DNA from: Lachnospiraceae bacterium
GTDB lineage: Bacteria; Bacillota; Clostridia; Lachnospirales; Lachnospiraceae
NCBI GenBank assembly: GCA_024697595.1
Contig: JAILFK010000051.1
Coordinates: 1-64,000, forward strand
Reading direction: 5' to 3'
DNA: 64,000 nt
The translations under genes were made by a program, and so were the position numbers. Below are positions 1 to 9,108 of this stretch, in pieces; the first letter of the stretch is position 1; every line of letters starts with the position of its first letter. Below the pieces are notes generated by a model. It had not been told where the DNA came from. It ran no database searches and saw nothing but the letters and a program-made list of their open reading frames with translations.

Positions 1-567
1 GATAGAAAGCATATTGCCTACTGTGGCTGCTGCCGCTGAGATTCTTCCGCCCTTGTGAAGATATTCCAATGTGTCAAGCATAGCGATAATCTGTACATTA
101 TTTCTATCATTTTCTAGGCGTTTTACTATCTCATTTCGATCCAAGCCCTGCTTGATATATTCTAGTGCCTGACAAACCAACAAATACTGTCCCGCCGTTG
201 CAGTTTTTGAATCCACCACAGAAATAACTGCCTTGTTATACTCATCTTCCACCTCAGACACTGCGATCATAGCCGACTGGATTGTACCGGATAAGCCAGA
301 GGATAACCCAATATAAATCGCCTCATCACCATTTCCCAAAATCTCTCTAAAGGCATCTTCATATACTGCAGGCGAAATAGCACTGGTCTTTGGAAACTCA
401 TCTGTCTCGATCAACATATCAAAGAATCTATCATTGGTAAGGTCATATCCCGCTCTATACTCCTCATCACCAAATCGCACTGTAATAGGAAGTACTGTAA
501 CTCCCAACTCCTTTGCCAATTCAAGGGGCATATCAGCACCTGAATCAGTAATAATCTTTATTGCCAT
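1..567 (-). CDS. DegV family fatty-acid-binding protein (partial, 3' end outside window)
   Basis: The reverse strand reads MAIKIITDSGADMPLELA and onward for 189 codons without a stop to the window edge, so the C-terminal part is missing. The ITDSGADMP start and the later GLSSGLSGTIQSA stretch are typical of DegV proteins, which bind a fatty acid and, in Firmicutes, hand exogenous fatty acids to the FakA kinase. The start is fixed by AAAGGAGAGT just upstream of the ATG. No fakA partner is visible in the window. The family assignment is secure; the specific ligand is unknown. Confidence 0.9.
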   Translation of the reverse strand, partial: MAIKIITDSGADMPLELAKELGVTVLPITVRFGDEEYRAGYDLTNDRFFDMLIETDEFPKTSAISPAVYEDAFREILGNGDEAIYIGLSSGLSGTIQSAMIAVSEVEDEYNKAVISVVDSKTATAGQYLLVCQALEYIKQGLDRNEIVKRLENDRNNVQIIAMLDTLEYLHKGGRISAAAATVGNMLSI

Positions 568-707
568 TTAACTCTCCTTTTATTACACTCCATACTTATT
601 TATCAGGATAAAATTCTATCATTTCATATATGAAAAGTACAGCACACTTTGGGGACTATTGTAAATGTTTTCCCTTGTTTTTTCATACTTTTTTCATATT
701 TAATCTA

Positions 708-737
708 TTGACTTTCGAGATTTCAAGGTGATATGAT
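708..737 (+). promoter_or_regulatory. sigma-A promoter for carD
   Basis: TTGACT at 708-713 and TATGAT at 732-737 are separated by 18 bp. The predicted transcript starts near 744 and would carry a long structured leader before the carD ATG at 909. Confidence 0.5.
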
Positions 738-778
738 TATAGGGCACGAGGTGTTTTTCTTCGTGTTTGCAGTCAGTT

Positions 779-807
779 AACAACTTTTTCTTAAAAGTTG
801 TTATTTT
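779..807 (+). promoter_or_regulatory. terminator-like hairpin in carD leader (possible attenuator)
   Basis: AACAACTTTT (779-788) and AAAAGTTGTT (793-802) form a perfect 10-bp stem with a 4-nt loop, followed by ATTTTTA. It lies inside the leader rather than after a gene. The left arm can instead pair with AAGTTGTT at 870-877, which is also followed by T residues. Confidence 0.4.
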
Positions 808-908
808 TATCTAAATATGGTTTTAAAGCCGATTTGCTTACCAGCAATTTGCTTTCAAAATATATATAGAAGTTGTTTTTTTAGTGTATATGTAAAGGAA
901 GTGATTAA

Positions 909-1409
909 ATGTACAAAGTTGGTGAACAGATAGTATATGGATGTCAAGGTGTGTATGAGGTAAATGATATAACCCATCTTGATATCGGTCAGGACGATCG
1001 TCTTTATTATGTTCTTACACCGGTTATGTCAGGAACTGATAAGATTTATACTCCAGTTGATAACAAAAGAATTGCTACCAGACCTGTTCTTACAAAAGAA
1101 GGTGCCAAAGCTATCATTGATAAGATTCCTGAGCTTAGCGAATTGGAAGTTACCAATGAACGCCAGAGAGAGCAAACATACAAAGACGCTTTAAAGAGCG
1201 CAGACTTATCAAACTGGTTTAGCGTGATCAAGACTATCTACATCAGACAAAAGAGACGTGTTGAACAAGGTAAGAAAATTACCGCATTAGATGAAAGATA
1301 CTTAAGAAATGCTGAAAATGAAGCTTACAGCGAATTAAGCTTGATTTTCGACATGCCAAAGGATGAAATAATATCTTCCATCGCTACTCGCTTTGAGAGT
1401 ATTTCATAA
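909..1409 (+). CDS. CarD-family RNA polymerase-binding transcriptional regulator
   Basis: A 166-residue protein with an N-terminal CarD/TRCF RNA-polymerase interaction domain. The start MYKVGEQIVYGCQGVYEV matches the family's typical 'G..VVYp.hGvg.V' opening, and the first 60 residues are the expected Tudor-like beta fold. The remainder is helical and charged, as in CdnL/CarD DNA-binding domains. Such proteins bind the polymerase beta subunit and stabilise open promoter complexes. The start has AAGGAAGTGATTAA directly upstream. It is monocistronic, divergent from degV and convergent with the dipeptidase gene. Which genes it controls cannot be told from the sequence. Confidence 0.85.
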   Translation: MYKVGEQIVYGCQGVYEVNDITHLDIGQDDRLYYVLTPVMSGTDKIYTPVDNKRIATRPVLTKEGAKAIIDKIPELSELEVTNERQREQTYKDALKSADLSNWFSVIKTIYIRQKRRVEQGKKITALDERYLRNAENEAYSELSLIFDMPKDEIISSIATRFESIS

Positions 1410-1418
1410 GATTTAACA

Positions 1419-1449
1419 AAAAGCTATCCCTTAATTGGTGATAGCTTTT
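1419..1449 (-). terminator. terminator of the dipeptidase gene, overlapping its 3' codons
   Basis: AAAAGCTATC (1419-1428) and GATAGCTTTT (1440-1449) form a 10-bp stem. Read on the minus strand it is followed by TTTTTGTT. The first arm lies inside the last codons of the dipeptidase gene (stop at 1431). It may also stop carD transcripts coming the other way. Confidence 0.65.
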
Positions 1450-2951
1450 AGTGTATTTACTAGTAAATTCCAAGTCCTCTCTGTGGAAGATATTGATAGT
1501 CTCTCTTTAAAGGTATGAATATCATACATCTGTGGGCCAAATGATATTGCTTCCAAATCAGGCATCTTGCTAATCATAATACCGCATTCCAATCCGGCAT
1601 GAATTCCTTCAACTCTCGGAGCTTCTCCATAGATTTTTTTATACTCCTCCACCATTATTCGTTCTATTTTATTATCATTCTTATAATCCCAACCCGGGTA
1701 TACCCCCTCAACTTTGGATTTTCCACCTACATAGGAAGCCATATGCTTAATTAGTTCAATCAGTTCAATCTTCTCAGATTCCTTGGAACTTCGCACAGAA
1801 TAGGTGAGTTGTATCGTGTTTCCACAAGTCTTTATTATACCTAAATTCATGGAAGTTTGAACCAAGCCTGCCATGTCATGGCTCATCTTCACCACCCCCT
1901 GAGGTAAGTGAATAATATGAGCTATAACAGCAGATGTGGTTTCTTTGTCCAGCACATTTCCATCGTATACTTCCATTTCATCTGTTGAAGCAGCATCTGA
2001 TAGGTCAACATTTCCCAAAATATTATCACCCACATTTATAACACGAACATCTAATTTCATATCAGGGTCCGTATCGGCATACTCCTCTTTAATATCCTCA
2101 AAAAGATTTTCAATCTTTTCAATCCCCTGATTACTATCACCATTTTCCAAAACAAAGACCGCTTTATTTTCTATGGTGATGGCATTATCCTTATCTCCCC
2201 CATGAATACTGTATAGACACAAATCATAATCCGCTTCAAGTCGCATAAGAATTCTCCCCATGAGATAAGAAGCATTGGCCCTATCTTTATGAATCTCAGC
2301 TCCGGAATGTCCCCCTGTCAAATCATGTAAATATAATGCAATAGCCTCCTTAGATGTCTTTTGTCGCGATCCGCTAAACTCTGTTATGACCGTAGCTCCA
2401 CCTGCGCAGGATACCGTAAATATTCCCTCATCTTCAGAATCAGCGTTTAACAAAATCTCGCCCTTTAAATCTGATGTATCCAAAGCTGTGGCCCCAAGCA
2501 TACCTATCTCTTCGTTTGTGGTAATAACAACTTCTAAAGCAGGATGAATAAGTGAATCATCATCCAATAACGCCAGCGCATATGCCACTGCTATTCCATC
2601 ATCTCCACCTAGAGATGTTCCCTTGGCAGTAATGAAATCGCCCTCAATTTCTAAATCTAATCCCTCTGTCATCAAGTCTTTATTGCAAGCAGCTTCCTTT
2701 ACTGCCACCATATCCATATGTCCCTGAAAAATCACAGTCGGCGCCCCTTCGCATCCCTCGGAAGCCGGCTTTTTTATAATCACATTCAAAGCCTCGTCCT
2801 GTCGATACTCAAGGCCTCGCTTCTTGGCAAAATCCACCAGATAATCACTTATCTGTTGTAAATTTCTCGAGCCATGAGGTATGGCACAAATCTCTTCAAA
2901 ATATTTAAATACCTCTTTAGGTTTTAAGTTGTCTAAGACTCCCATTTTCAT
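1431..2951 (-). CDS. pepD: aminoacyl-histidine dipeptidase (PepD-like, peptidase M20C)
   Basis: A 506-residue M20-family metallopeptidase of the PepD type, which hydrolyses Xaa-His and other dipeptides in the cytoplasm. Metal-site motifs are visible: GHMDMVAV (first His/Asp) and GGDDGIAVA (bridging Asp) in the N-terminal half. TTNEEIGMLGA supplies the general-base Glu-Glu pair. HAGLECGIM and the C-terminal FGPQMYDIHTFKERLSI are also characteristic of PepD. Its length is close to that of Escherichia coli PepD. The start MKMGVL is preceded by GGAGGAATAG. It is probably monocistronic; the next minus-strand gene upstream begins 68 bp away and could be co-transcribed. Confidence 0.9.
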   Translation of the reverse strand: MKMGVLDNLKPKEVFKYFEEICAIPHGSRNLQQISDYLVDFAKKRGLEYRQDEALNVIIKKPASEGCEGAPTVIFQGHMDMVAVKEAACNKDLMTEGLDLEIEGDFITAKGTSLGGDDGIAVAYALALLDDDSLIHPALEVVITTNEEIGMLGATALDTSDLKGEILLNADSEDEGIFTVSCAGGATVITEFSGSRQKTSKEAIALYLHDLTGGHSGAEIHKDRANASYLMGRILMRLEADYDLCLYSIHGGDKDNAITIENKAVFVLENGDSNQGIEKIENLFEDIKEEYADTDPDMKLDVRVINVGDNILGNVDLSDAASTDEMEVYDGNVLDKETTSAVIAHIIHLPQGVVKMSHDMAGLVQTSMNLGIIKTCGNTIQLTYSVRSSKESEKIELIELIKHMASYVGGKSKVEGVYPGWDYKNDNKIERIMVEEYKKIYGEAPRVEGIHAGLECGIMISKMPDLEAISFGPQMYDIHTFKERLSISSTERTWNLLVNTLKAITN

Positions 2952-3018
2952 CTATTCCTCCGTCTATCTAATATGTTAAAAACACCATTTTATCTATTTT
3001 TTCCAAATACTTTCTTGC

Positions 3019-3978
3019 TTATCTTCGCCCCTGAAAAATATCAGGTCTAAATCCATATTCCATAACCAATTCCAAATCATCATCTTGCAAAATATCTGCC
3101 GGTGTAACAAGAACAGAATATTTATCACTCAAATCAATCCCAGCCAAGTAATATGCATACCATACAATATGTGCGCACTGGGTATGCTCTATCACGTCTG
3201 AGTTCAACTTTATCCCGAGCTCGTTAGCCAACTGTATATTTTCTATACTGTCACCCTTTCCCACCTCACGTACCTTGGTGGTAGACAGCAGTCCATAGTC
3301 GACATTTTCCAGATTGTCATAGGCATACTCAGCAACAGCAGCCCTTTCTTCCTCACTTAAATCCTTAGGTCTTAATATGGCAAATGCCGGATATTCTCGC
3401 CAGTGACCTAATCGCCTAAATACAGAAGGTTCCCCATAATCCATCGCCTCCAGCACAGTGCCGGCTTTGGCATCCACCACCAGTCCTGTATGATCATATC
3501 GCCATCCACCTACATAACTTGATAATGTGACGAGAATATCTCCATCCTCCACAATAAAGTGGGGATCCAATTTCTCTTTATCTTTATACACACCGCTGAC
3601 TCTCTCCTGGTGGCGAATCACATTATATCTGCTCTCATATATATTCGCCTTACCATAATAATAATCCTGAATATTTTCTAATTCAGATAGCTCATCATTT
3701 TCCACTAAAGTCTCAATTCCTGCCCGACCCACTCCAGTTTGAGCAAAAATTATATCATAATCAGCTTGAGTTAAATCATCTAAATCAACTTTTTTTAAAT
3801 CATCCACATCTGTTTCTGATAAATATTTGCAAATATCAGTCTCTGGCTCTGTTGGTCCAAAATGCATCTGCCCTCTGCAGGCCATAGTCCAAAGCAAATA
3901 TATAAAGACCACCATAACTGTAACCTGTATGCGCTTTTTTAAACTCTTAATTTTTCTCTTTCGCACTTTTAATTTCAT
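3019..3978 (-). CDS. membrane-tethered permuted papain-like (YiiX/NlpC-P60-like) hydrolase
   Basis: A 319-residue protein with a basic N terminus (KLKVRKRKIKSLKKR) and one membrane segment at about residues 19-36, so the rest should face outside. The C-terminal half has the permuted NlpC/P60 layout. GDILVT near residue 155 is followed by YDHTGLVVDA, which supplies the catalytic His, and TQCAHIVWYAY near residue 265 supplies the likely Cys nucleophile after it. In standard NlpC/P60 the Cys comes first. Related YiiX/YaeF proteins are amidases or lipid-cleaving enzymes. Residues 40-130 are not recognised. The SD is weak (GAAAGA). The substrate, whether cell wall or lipid, is unknown. Confidence 0.65.
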   Translation of the reverse strand: MKLKVRKRKIKSLKKRIQVTVMVVFIYLLWTMACRGQMHFGPTEPETDICKYLSETDVDDLKKVDLDDLTQADYDIIFAQTGVGRAGIETLVENDELSELENIQDYYYGKANIYESRYNVIRHQERVSGVYKDKEKLDPHFIVEDGDILVTLSSYVGGWRYDHTGLVVDAKAGTVLEAMDYGEPSVFRRLGHWREYPAFAILRPKDLSEEERAAVAEYAYDNLENVDYGLLSTTKVREVGKGDSIENIQLANELGIKLNSDVIEHTQCAHIVWYAYYLAGIDLSDKYSVLVTPADILQDDDLELVMEYGFRPDIFQGRR

Positions 3979-4138
3979 CTATATCTTTCATTTACACTAT
4001 TTTATATCTCAGTTCTTAATAGATCATCGATATATATTTATATATCCCCATCATTTTACCATATTTCCCCTGACCTTATGTTATAATAAATTATGAACTA
4101 GGGGATTATTAATTTCACATTACTAGGGAGAATATGCT

Positions 4139-5569
4139 ATGGAAAATAATATCAAGCTAGCGACAAAATGCGGAGACATAATCGGTCTTCAAAAGAACAA
4201 TCACCTTGAATTTCTCGGAGTAAAATATGCCAATGCCAATCGTTTTGAGTATTGTACTTTGATTGACAATTGGTCACAGGTTACCCAAGCAGATAATGTA
4301 AGCGAGGACAACCTTCATCGCCTAGATGAAACTGGTACCTATCTGGCAACTCACCACGGCGATGCCTGTATTCAAAAAAGAATCTGGTATGAACACCTCG
4401 AACATCCAGTTAGACGTTTTTATCACAAAGAATTTAGGGAAAATATTGAGTATCATTACTCTGAGGATTGTCTCAACTTAGATATCTACACTCCTAGTGA
4501 AGTCAAGAAAGATTCCAATTATCCGGTGATAGTTTTTATTCACGGAGGTGGTTTTGACTCCGGTTGTAATTACGACACAGCCATAGATGGCAGCAACCTG
4601 GCTCAAAAAGGAGTCATCTGCGTCAGCATAAACTATCGAGTGGGCATTTTTGGATATCTCACTCATCAGGAAATTTATGATAAATATGGTCGTCAGGGCA
4701 ACTTTGGTTTGGATGACCAATTTATGGCATTAAAATGGATTAAGGAAAATATCTCTGCCTTTGGTGGAGATAATAATAATATAACTGTCATGGGACAAAG
4801 CGCCGGAGCCATATCAATTCAATATCTGGTGCTAAATGAAAAATGCAAAGGTCTATTTAATCGCGTAGTTATGATGTCAGGAGCAGGACTTTTTCCAAAG
4901 TTTGCGCTGCCACGGAAGGCCAGCAGTACCAATGAGTACTGGGATGACTTGATCAAGACTATGGGCTTAAATAGTTTTGAGGAACTAAAATCTGCAGATC
5001 CCAAGGCGATATTTGATGCCCTTGAGATATTAAAAGGCAGACGCAAGGATAACACTTACAATACCATGCCAGTTGTGGATGGTTACCTAATAGAAGCTCC
5101 AGTTGATACAATAATCAACAAGCCACTAAACCTTGATTATATGATAGGTTACACCAACAATGACATGTACGCTTCCATAATGGCTCACATTGGCAATAAA
5201 TTTGCTAAATCTGTGGGGGCATACGTCTACTATTTTGATATAGACACCCCAGGCAAGGATGACAATAGAGCCTTTCATTCATCGGATATCAGATATATTT
5301 TTGGAACTTTGAACAAAAGCCACCGTCTATACAAGGCAGGTGATTATATGGCTTCAGAACTTATGATGAACTACCTCGTAGCCTTTGCAAAAAAAGGTGA
5401 TCCAAACCACGAGGATTCACCAACATGGATTCCTGCAGGAAACAAACCTCTTCATCTAATTCGAAAGAGAGAAAATATTGATATGGGCAAGCCAAATCAA
5501 TTGAAATTACTATATAATACTTTATTTAAAGGTGACCCAAAAGATTTAGATGTCACCACAGATAAATAA
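4139..5569 (+). CDS. type-B carboxylesterase (para-nitrobenzyl esterase family)
   Basis: A 476-residue alpha/beta hydrolase with the carboxylesterase type-B layout. HGGGFDSG forms the oxyanion hole, SEDCLNLDIYTP is the family's second signature, and GQSAGAISIQYL carries the nucleophilic Ser of the catalytic triad. FHSSDIRYIFGTL near residue 384 holds the likely catalytic His. There is no signal peptide, so the enzyme is cytoplasmic and hydrolyses short-chain esters of unknown origin, possibly acetylated or feruloylated sugars. The start is set by AGGGAGAA seven bases before ATG. It precedes the 145-residue protein by 14 bp and shares its strand, indicating an operon. Confidence 0.88.
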   Translation: MENNIKLATKCGDIIGLQKNNHLEFLGVKYANANRFEYCTLIDNWSQVTQADNVSEDNLHRLDETGTYLATHHGDACIQKRIWYEHLEHPVRRFYHKEFRENIEYHYSEDCLNLDIYTPSEVKKDSNYPVIVFIHGGGFDSGCNYDTAIDGSNLAQKGVICVSINYRVGIFGYLTHQEIYDKYGRQGNFGLDDQFMALKWIKENISAFGGDNNNITVMGQSAGAISIQYLVLNEKCKGLFNRVVMMSGAGLFPKFALPRKASSTNEYWDDLIKTMGLNSFEELKSADPKAIFDALEILKGRRKDNTYNTMPVVDGYLIEAPVDTIINKPLNLDYMIGYTNNDMYASIMAHIGNKFAKSVGAYVYYFDIDTPGKDDNRAFHSSDIRYIFGTLNKSHRLYKAGDYMASELMMNYLVAFAKKGDPNHEDSPTWIPAGNKPLHLIRKRENIDMGKPNQLKLLYNTLFKGDPKDLDVTTDK

Positions 5570-5583
5570 AACGGAGATTAAAT

Positions 5584-6021
5584 ATGTACTACTCAAGAGA
5601 TTCAAAATACACTTTAGACAAGGATGACATCTATAAATATTTTGTCAGAAATTTATTAGAAAGTTTCCGCTATGGAAAAGCGGATTTAATATGGAACAGA
5701 GCTTGTTATCTCACAACCATATACGGTGCGGCCTACGGAGATATGGACGATTATTCAACCAAGATAATCTGTCCTCTCGCAGGCCTCTACCGTGCTATGT
5801 ATGTGACAAAAGTCGCCCCAGATATAGCCCTAGATATGTTGGATGTGTATGTGGAAGAAAATGCTGACTTCATATACAAATCTGCACATAGTCTAAAAAA
5901 TAAGATAGCAGGCACTTTTAAGCACCCGCTATCTTCTGATATCGCTTCTGTTTGTAATCAAATCGGTGAGCCAGAGCTTGCCCCTGTAGCAATAAAGATA
6001 TATGATTTGCTAGCAGGCTAA
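5584..6021 (+). CDS. uncharacterised 145-residue protein co-transcribed with the carboxylesterase
   Basis: I do not recognise a named family. It is a soluble, mostly helical protein, rich in Tyr and Ala, with no signal peptide or membrane segment. Its centre reads YLTTIYGAAYGDMDDY and LAGLYRAMYVTKVAPDIALDML. The gene starts 14 bp after the esterase stop with GGAG at a good spacing, so the two are translated from one mRNA. A role tied to the esterase is likely, but no catalytic motif is visible. Confidence 0.7.
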   Translation: MYYSRDSKYTLDKDDIYKYFVRNLLESFRYGKADLIWNRACYLTTIYGAAYGDMDDYSTKIICPLAGLYRAMYVTKVAPDIALDMLDVYVEENADFIYKSAHSLKNKIAGTFKHPLSSDIASVCNQIGEPELAPVAIKIYDLLAG

Positions 6022-6052
6022 CATCAATATTTCCCCAGCCAAACCTTTTGGT

Positions 6053-6110
6053 TTTCGTCGCACAACTTACTCTGCACCTATATCAGCTTTCATCGCACAA
6101 CTTATTCTGC
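6053..6110. repeat. imperfect direct repeat duplicating the 3' end of the GPH transporter gene
   Basis: The 23-bp segments 6053-6075 and 6088-6110 match at 21 positions with a 35-bp period. The right copy contains the last codons and stop of the transporter gene; the left copy lies just outside it. This looks like a short tandem duplication. Confidence 0.6.
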
Positions 6111-7553
6111 CATCTCCTTTGCTCTCTTGGTCTCGAGTTCCTTGTACATCTCCTGTAACTTAGGCTTTGAAAGTGAATATCCAAAGAATAGACATACAAA
6201 CATAACCACAAGTACTATGGCCGGCACCAAAGTAGCCATGGTATACAACCTGTTGGTAACCTCAGCCGTCTGAGCTGTGGCCTCCACATTGTATCCAATC
6301 ACTGCCAGAAGCACCGGAACTCCAACACCTGCTAAAGTCTGTCCCAGTTTTCTGGTAAATGAATACAAAGCATAGGAGGTTCCCTCCTCACGTCTTCCAG
6401 TCTTTAATTCATGATAATCTATAACATCCATTACAAGGGCCCATACTTCTAAAGTAAGGAATGTCTGTCCTGCTCCAGATAGGAATAAAAGCACCATAAA
6501 TACCATTGGATTCGATGCTAAACTTGTAAATCCTATTCCATACATTATAAAATTAATCACTGCAGCAAAAGCAAGACCAAAGGCACATATCTCTTTCTTA
6601 CCATATTTCACAACTAGCTTACCAATAATAGGTAAAAATAACGCCATTGGCACGTAGGTACACACAGTCACAAAACTGTATAAATTAGGCTGTTGATAGA
6701 AATTCTTAAAGAGATAGTTATATGTGGTCTGTGTATACATCTGAAATGCTATTAAAAGCATGGATGTGATACAAAGGAAAATAAATGGTGGATTCTTTAA
6801 CAAATCTCCCACTGTTCTAAATATGTGCATCTTACCCTCTCTCTTTTGAGATGGTGGAAGCTGCACTCTCTCTTTTGTCCCCTTAAAATGCAAAGCATAT
6901 ATTCCCACAGATAAAACCGATATTGCCAGCACCGCAAAGAACATCTTGTTGGAATCTAATACCTTCACTGACTCCCCTGTAGCCTCATCTACCACCTGTG
7001 AATAAACAAGCAGTGGAAGTAAAATCATGGATGGCACATTTCCAAAACCAGCTCCAACGGAGCGCCATACAGATAGAGAAGATCTCTCACGCGGATCATC
7101 CGTGATAACTGAAGCCAATGAACCGTATGGAATATTTACACCTGTGTACATCATTCCATATAAGATATATGTCACATAGGCATAAATTAAATATTGATTA
7201 GCTGTCAATCCTGGAATCTTAAAAAACATCAATGCTGCCGCAATTGCCAGTGGAACTGAAGCCCACATAACATAAGGTCGAAAGCGTCCATACTTGGTCG
7301 GCTTTCTCGAATCAATAAATCCACCCCATAAAGGATCATTGATTGCATCCCAAACTCTCGCAATCAGCATAAGCACAGTAATCTGCGCCAACGGAATGTG
7401 CATACAATCCGTGTAGAACATGGTGAGAAATGATGATATTAGAGAAAATGTTAAAACTCCTCCAAAGTCACCGCAGGCATATGCCATCTTCTCCTTGGTG
7501 GTAATGCCATGGGTGGCAGTGGTTTGCTGCCCCTTTTCGTTTAATTCACTCAT
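6102..7553 (-). CDS. GPH-family sugar:cation symporter (MelB/XynP-like)
   Basis: A 483-residue, 12-TM transporter of the glycoside-pentoside-hexuronide:cation symporter family. Diagnostic features are the N-terminal GITTKEKMAYACGDFGG, the ARVWDAINDPLWGGFIDS cation and sugar motif in TM2, and the KYGRFRPYVMWA loop. A later EVWALVMDVIDYHELKTGRREEG segment is also characteristic. It would import oligosaccharides or glycosides with Na+ or H+. I start it at ATG 7553 because GAGGGGGT lies seven bases upstream; a GTG 21 bp further out lacks a ribosome site. It stands alone on its strand and converges on the esterase operon. The substrate is not predictable. Confidence 0.9.
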   Translation of the reverse strand: MSELNEKGQQTTATHGITTKEKMAYACGDFGGVLTFSLISSFLTMFYTDCMHIPLAQITVLMLIARVWDAINDPLWGGFIDSRKPTKYGRFRPYVMWASVPLAIAAALMFFKIPGLTANQYLIYAYVTYILYGMMYTGVNIPYGSLASVITDDPRERSSLSVWRSVGAGFGNVPSMILLPLLVYSQVVDEATGESVKVLDSNKMFFAVLAISVLSVGIYALHFKGTKERVQLPPSQKREGKMHIFRTVGDLLKNPPFIFLCITSMLLIAFQMYTQTTYNYLFKNFYQQPNLYSFVTVCTYVPMALFLPIIGKLVVKYGKKEICAFGLAFAAVINFIMYGIGFTSLASNPMVFMVLLFLSGAGQTFLTLEVWALVMDVIDYHELKTGRREEGTSYALYSFTRKLGQTLAGVGVPVLLAVIGYNVEATAQTAEVTNRLYTMATLVPAIVLVVMFVCLFFGYSLSKPKLQEMYKELETKRAKEMAE

Positions 7554-7832
7554 ATGTTTTACCCCCTCAAACACACTTTTATTAAACCTTTTAATTTATT
7601 AATTTGTTTTATTATAACATATGGAATCCCTATATTCTATGGAATAAAACCACATTGCCTGCCTTGATATTTCACAAAAAAAATAATGTCTTTTTGTATA
7701 AAATGTAATTATTATAACCAATTCTTTTCTAAAACTTTATATTTTATTTAGGAGATGTTCAAATAATCATCACATTTCACCTGTACTATTAATACTGTCG
7801 AAAGACAAAACTTTTTCATAACTCCCCTTTTT

Positions 7833-7867
7833 AAAGAACATGTGCCCGCAAGACATGTTCTTTTTTT
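7833..7867 (+). terminator. strong rho-independent terminator without an annotated gene upstream
   Basis: AAAGAACATGT (7833-7843) and ACATGTTCTTT (7853-7863) form an 11-bp stem with loop GCCCGCAAG, followed by more T residues. No plus-strand gene lies between it and the transporter gene upstream, which is on the minus strand. Confidence 0.7.
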
Positions 7868-7981
7868 GCAATTTTAAATGTGTCTGTAATACATATTCAC
7901 TTTTAGTAAATATATGCCCACAAGGCGATTTCTTTTCATCTAATCAAAACATTTTCCAGAAAAAATATGTTATTATATATG

Positions 7982-8025
7982 AAAAGATTGCTTATCTAAC
8001 ACATTATATGAGCTAATCTTTTTTT
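7982..8025 (+). terminator. terminator-like hairpin upstream of the glycosyltransferase gene
   Basis: AAAAGATT (7982-7989) and AATCTTTT (8015-8022) pair with an extra CT/AG extension, followed by TTTAT. It lies 47 bp before the glycosyltransferase start, so it either ends an upstream short transcript or acts as a leader hairpin. Confidence 0.45.
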
Positions 8026-8071
8026 ATGTCATTACTTGAAAATATTAGGCAATAAATTTGAGGAGTGAAAA

Positions 8072-9103
8072 ATGAAAAAAATACTTAGCGTGGCAGTACC
8101 TAGCTACAATTCTCAGGACTATCTGGATAGAAGTATAAATAGTTTGGTTGGAGACAATCGAGTCGAGGTGATAATAGTCAATGATGGCTCCACAGACAAG
8201 ACTCCAGAGTTGGCTGAAAAATATCAAAAGCAATACCCAGATATAATCAAAGTGATCAATAAGGAAAATGGCGGTCATGGTTCAGCTGTAAATGCTGGTT
8301 TAGAAGCTGCAACCGGCGCATATTTTAAAGTTGTAGACAGCGATGATTGGGTGGATAGCGATGTTCTAGTGCAAATTCTTGATTTTCTTGAAAAATGCAT
8401 TGACGAGGAAAGAGACCTTGACCTTTTAATTTCCAACTTCATATATGACAAGGTTGGCAAGAAACATAAAAAAACTATGAAGTACCGTCGCGAATTACCT
8501 ACTGATATATTTTTTAACTGGAGTCAAATGGGACATTTTCCAAAGGGAACTTATATCCTTATGCACTCCGTTATCTTTAGGACCAAGATGTTAAAAGACT
8601 GTGGTATTAAACTTCCAGAGCATTGTTTCTATGTGGACAATATATATGTATTTAATCCTCTTCCTTATGTGAAGAAGATTTATTACATGGATGTACCTTT
8701 TTATCACTACTACATCGGCAGAGACGACCAATCAGTCAATCAGGAAGTGATGATAAAGCGATTGGATCAACAGGCCAAAGTAAATATTGAGATGGTAAAA
8801 TTCTTCACTGATGAGAACACTAAAAACCTTCTCAAAGGCAATAAGAAACTCAAAAAATATATGTATAACTATTTAGAGATTATAACAACCATAACCTCTG
8901 TTTTGGCCATCTATTCTGGTGACACTGAAAAGATGTCAATAAAAGACAAGGTATGGACAGATATACATGAGATATCACCTGCCCTGCACCATAAAATGTA
9001 TCATGGCTTTCTCGGATTTATGGCCAATAGAAAAACCAAAGTCAGCTATAAATTTATTATAGCCCAATACAAAATTGTTCAAAAAATATATAATTTTAAT
9101 TAA
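8072..9103 (+). CDS. glycosyltransferase family 2
   Basis: A 343-residue GT2 (GT-A fold) enzyme. The N terminus ILSVAVPSYNSQDYLDRSI and VEVIIVNDGSTDKT are the standard nucleotide-sugar binding segments. VVDSDDWVDSD holds the DXD-type metal-binding acids. It lacks membrane helices, so it works on the cytoplasmic face, transferring a sugar to a lipid, exopolysaccharide or wall-polymer acceptor. The C-terminal 110 residues are helical and basic. The start follows GAGGAGTGAAAA. It is a single gene ended by a hairpin at 9109-9152; donor and acceptor are unknown. Confidence 0.9.
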   Translation: MKKILSVAVPSYNSQDYLDRSINSLVGDNRVEVIIVNDGSTDKTPELAEKYQKQYPDIIKVINKENGGHGSAVNAGLEAATGAYFKVVDSDDWVDSDVLVQILDFLEKCIDEERDLDLLISNFIYDKVGKKHKKTMKYRRELPTDIFFNWSQMGHFPKGTYILMHSVIFRTKMLKDCGIKLPEHCFYVDNIYVFNPLPYVKKIYYMDVPFYHYYIGRDDQSVNQEVMIKRLDQQAKVNIEMVKFFTDENTKNLLKGNKKLKKYMYNYLEIITTITSVLAIYSGDTEKMSIKDKVWTDIHEISPALHHKMYHGFLGFMANRKTKVSYKFIIAQYKIVQKIYNFN

Positions 9104-9108
9104 AGCAA

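Larger units (their letters stand above)
568..908. other. intergenic region: carD promoter and structured leader
   Basis: This 341-bp stretch between divergent degV and carD holds no ORF. It contains a sigma-A-like promoter (708-737) and a leader of about 165 nt with a perfect 10-bp hairpin at 779-802 followed by a short U run. A second AAGTTGTT plus T tract at 870-882 could compete for the same left arm. Confidence 0.5.
7554..8071. other. 518-bp non-coding region with stacked hairpins
   Basis: No ORF with a ribosome binding site is present. The region is very AT-rich and contains two strong terminator-like hairpins in plus orientation (7833-7867 and 7982-8025). Between them, 7895-7931 is a degenerate repeat of the first (shared core TGCCC.CAAG). 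Either small RNAs end here or a lost gene left its terminators behind. Confidence 0.4.
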
